Positions 63,613 to 64,000 of a DNA stretch of 64,000 bases are shown here, piece after piece. The DNA lies in NCBI RefSeq assembly GCF_021412585.1, contig NZ_JAKCMI010000023.1, positions 248,001-312,000 on the forward strand. The letters are read 5' to 3'. Under the pieces are notes generated by a model. It made no database searches. It was not told where the DNA came from and saw only the letters and a program-made list of their open reading frames with translations. This stretch comes from Halomonas alkalisoli. Its GTDB lineage: Bacteria; Pseudomonadota; Gammaproteobacteria; Pseudomonadales; Halomonadaceae. How positions within the stretch are numbered: the first letter of the stretch is position 1; each line of letters starts with the position of its first letter. The position numbers and the translations under genes were made by a program.

Positions 63613-64000
63613 ATGGGCAATAAACGGACCGGTTCCGTCACAGGGCCCCTGGTCGCCTTGATGACAATGGTCATGCTGGCCGGCTGTGCCAGCAACATAC
63701 CGATCGAGGATCGCCATCCGGATGACCCCTGGGAGGGATTCAATCGCCAGGTGTTCGCCTTCAATGACGCGCTGGATCGTGCGATTCTCAAGCCGGTTTC
63801 ACGTGGCTACCGAACCGTCACGCCCCAGCCGGTACAGACCGGGGTGGGGAATTTCTTTTCCAACCTCGGGGAGCTCCGTACGGCGTTGAACAGCCTGCTC
63901 CAGGCCAAGCCCGGCAATGCCGGCATCGCCACCTCGCGCTTCCTGATCAATACCACCGTAGGCATCGGCGGCCTCTGGGACTTTGCGACCCATATGGACA
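63613..64000 (+). CDS. mlaA: MlaA (VacJ) phospholipid-transport lipoprotein, partial
   Basis: The first 129 residues of an outer-membrane lipoprotein that extracts phospholipids from the outer leaflet. Lipobox MLAGC (Cys25), then DPWEGFNRQVFAFNDALDR, which is the MlaA signature, and FFSNLGELRTALNSLLQ, NTTVGIGGLWDFAT. The gene runs off the window end. Confidence 0.93.
   Translation, partial: MGNKRTGSVTGPLVALMTMVMLAGCASNIPIEDRHPDDPWEGFNRQVFAFNDALDRAILKPVSRGYRTVTPQPVQTGVGNFFSNLGELRTALNSLLQAKPGNAGIATSRFLINTTVGIGGLWDFATHMD

Overview
The window is high-G+C DNA with dense, short-gapped genes on both strands. The housekeeping content (dnaX-ybaB-recR-rnd-ycgL-ycgN, hrpA, fadD, pldA, mlaA, a short 4.5S/SRP RNA) is typical of a gammaproteobacterium. 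The mix of a tad pilus locus, a large MscK-type mechanosensitive channel, an acetylpolyamine-amidohydrolase and extragenic repeats fits Halomonas or a close relative. That genus call is an inference from gene content, not from a marker gene.

Region 1 (1-14.1 kb) is a complete-looking Flp/Tad pilus locus, all on +: flp pilin, cpaA prepilin peptidase, a non-canonical AAA+ ATPase with a winged-helix-like N-terminus, cpaB, cpaC secretin, a small lipoprotein, cpaE, cpaF, tadB, tadC, tadD, tadE and a tadG-like gene. A convergent AraC-type regulator with a degenerate receiver domain closes the locus.

Region 2 (14.4-25.2 kb) is a set of envelope and housekeeping genes: a BaiN/HI0933-type flavoprotein, a TetR-like regulator, a five-copy REP-like palindrome cluster, a CopD-like membrane protein, a yqjD-yqjE-yqjK-like operon, pldA, an mscK-like channel, tlyA and an AbrB-family membrane protein.

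Region 3 (25.2-28.5 kb) holds the most unusual pair. One gene encodes an ATP-grasp ligase-like protein. The next, in the same operon, encodes a 681-residue protein of no family I can name, in which a papain-like Gln/Cys/His/Asn constellation can be read. A synthesis-plus-cleavage (or ligase-plus-transferase) amide chemistry module is inferred.

Region 4 (28.6-31.9 kb) carries the SRP RNA gene, a small orphan protein with its own promoter, and a divergent mntR-like regulator and metal ABC transporter with no binding protein nearby. Region 5 (32.0-45.4 kb) is a catabolic block. It contains an amino-acid ABC importer, thiolase, M20 amidohydrolase, two-subunit CoA-transferase, class-III aminotransferase, divergent LysR regulator, acetylpolyamine-type deacetylase, Fe-dependent alcohol dehydrogenase and a PuuB-like amine oxidase. 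Together these suggest uptake and breakdown of an N-acylated amino or diamino acid through a 3-oxoacyl-CoA, with the substrate unknown.

Region 6 (45.6-64 kb) is core genome: dnaX-ybaB-recR, rnd-ycgL, ycgN, oligopeptidase B, a membrane protein/VWA/class-II amidotransferase operon, fadD, hrpA, a KAS III-like synthase, and the start of mlaA, which is cut by the window end. A structured repeat of about 160 bp occurs twice (43.9-44.1 kb and 50.2-50.3 kb).
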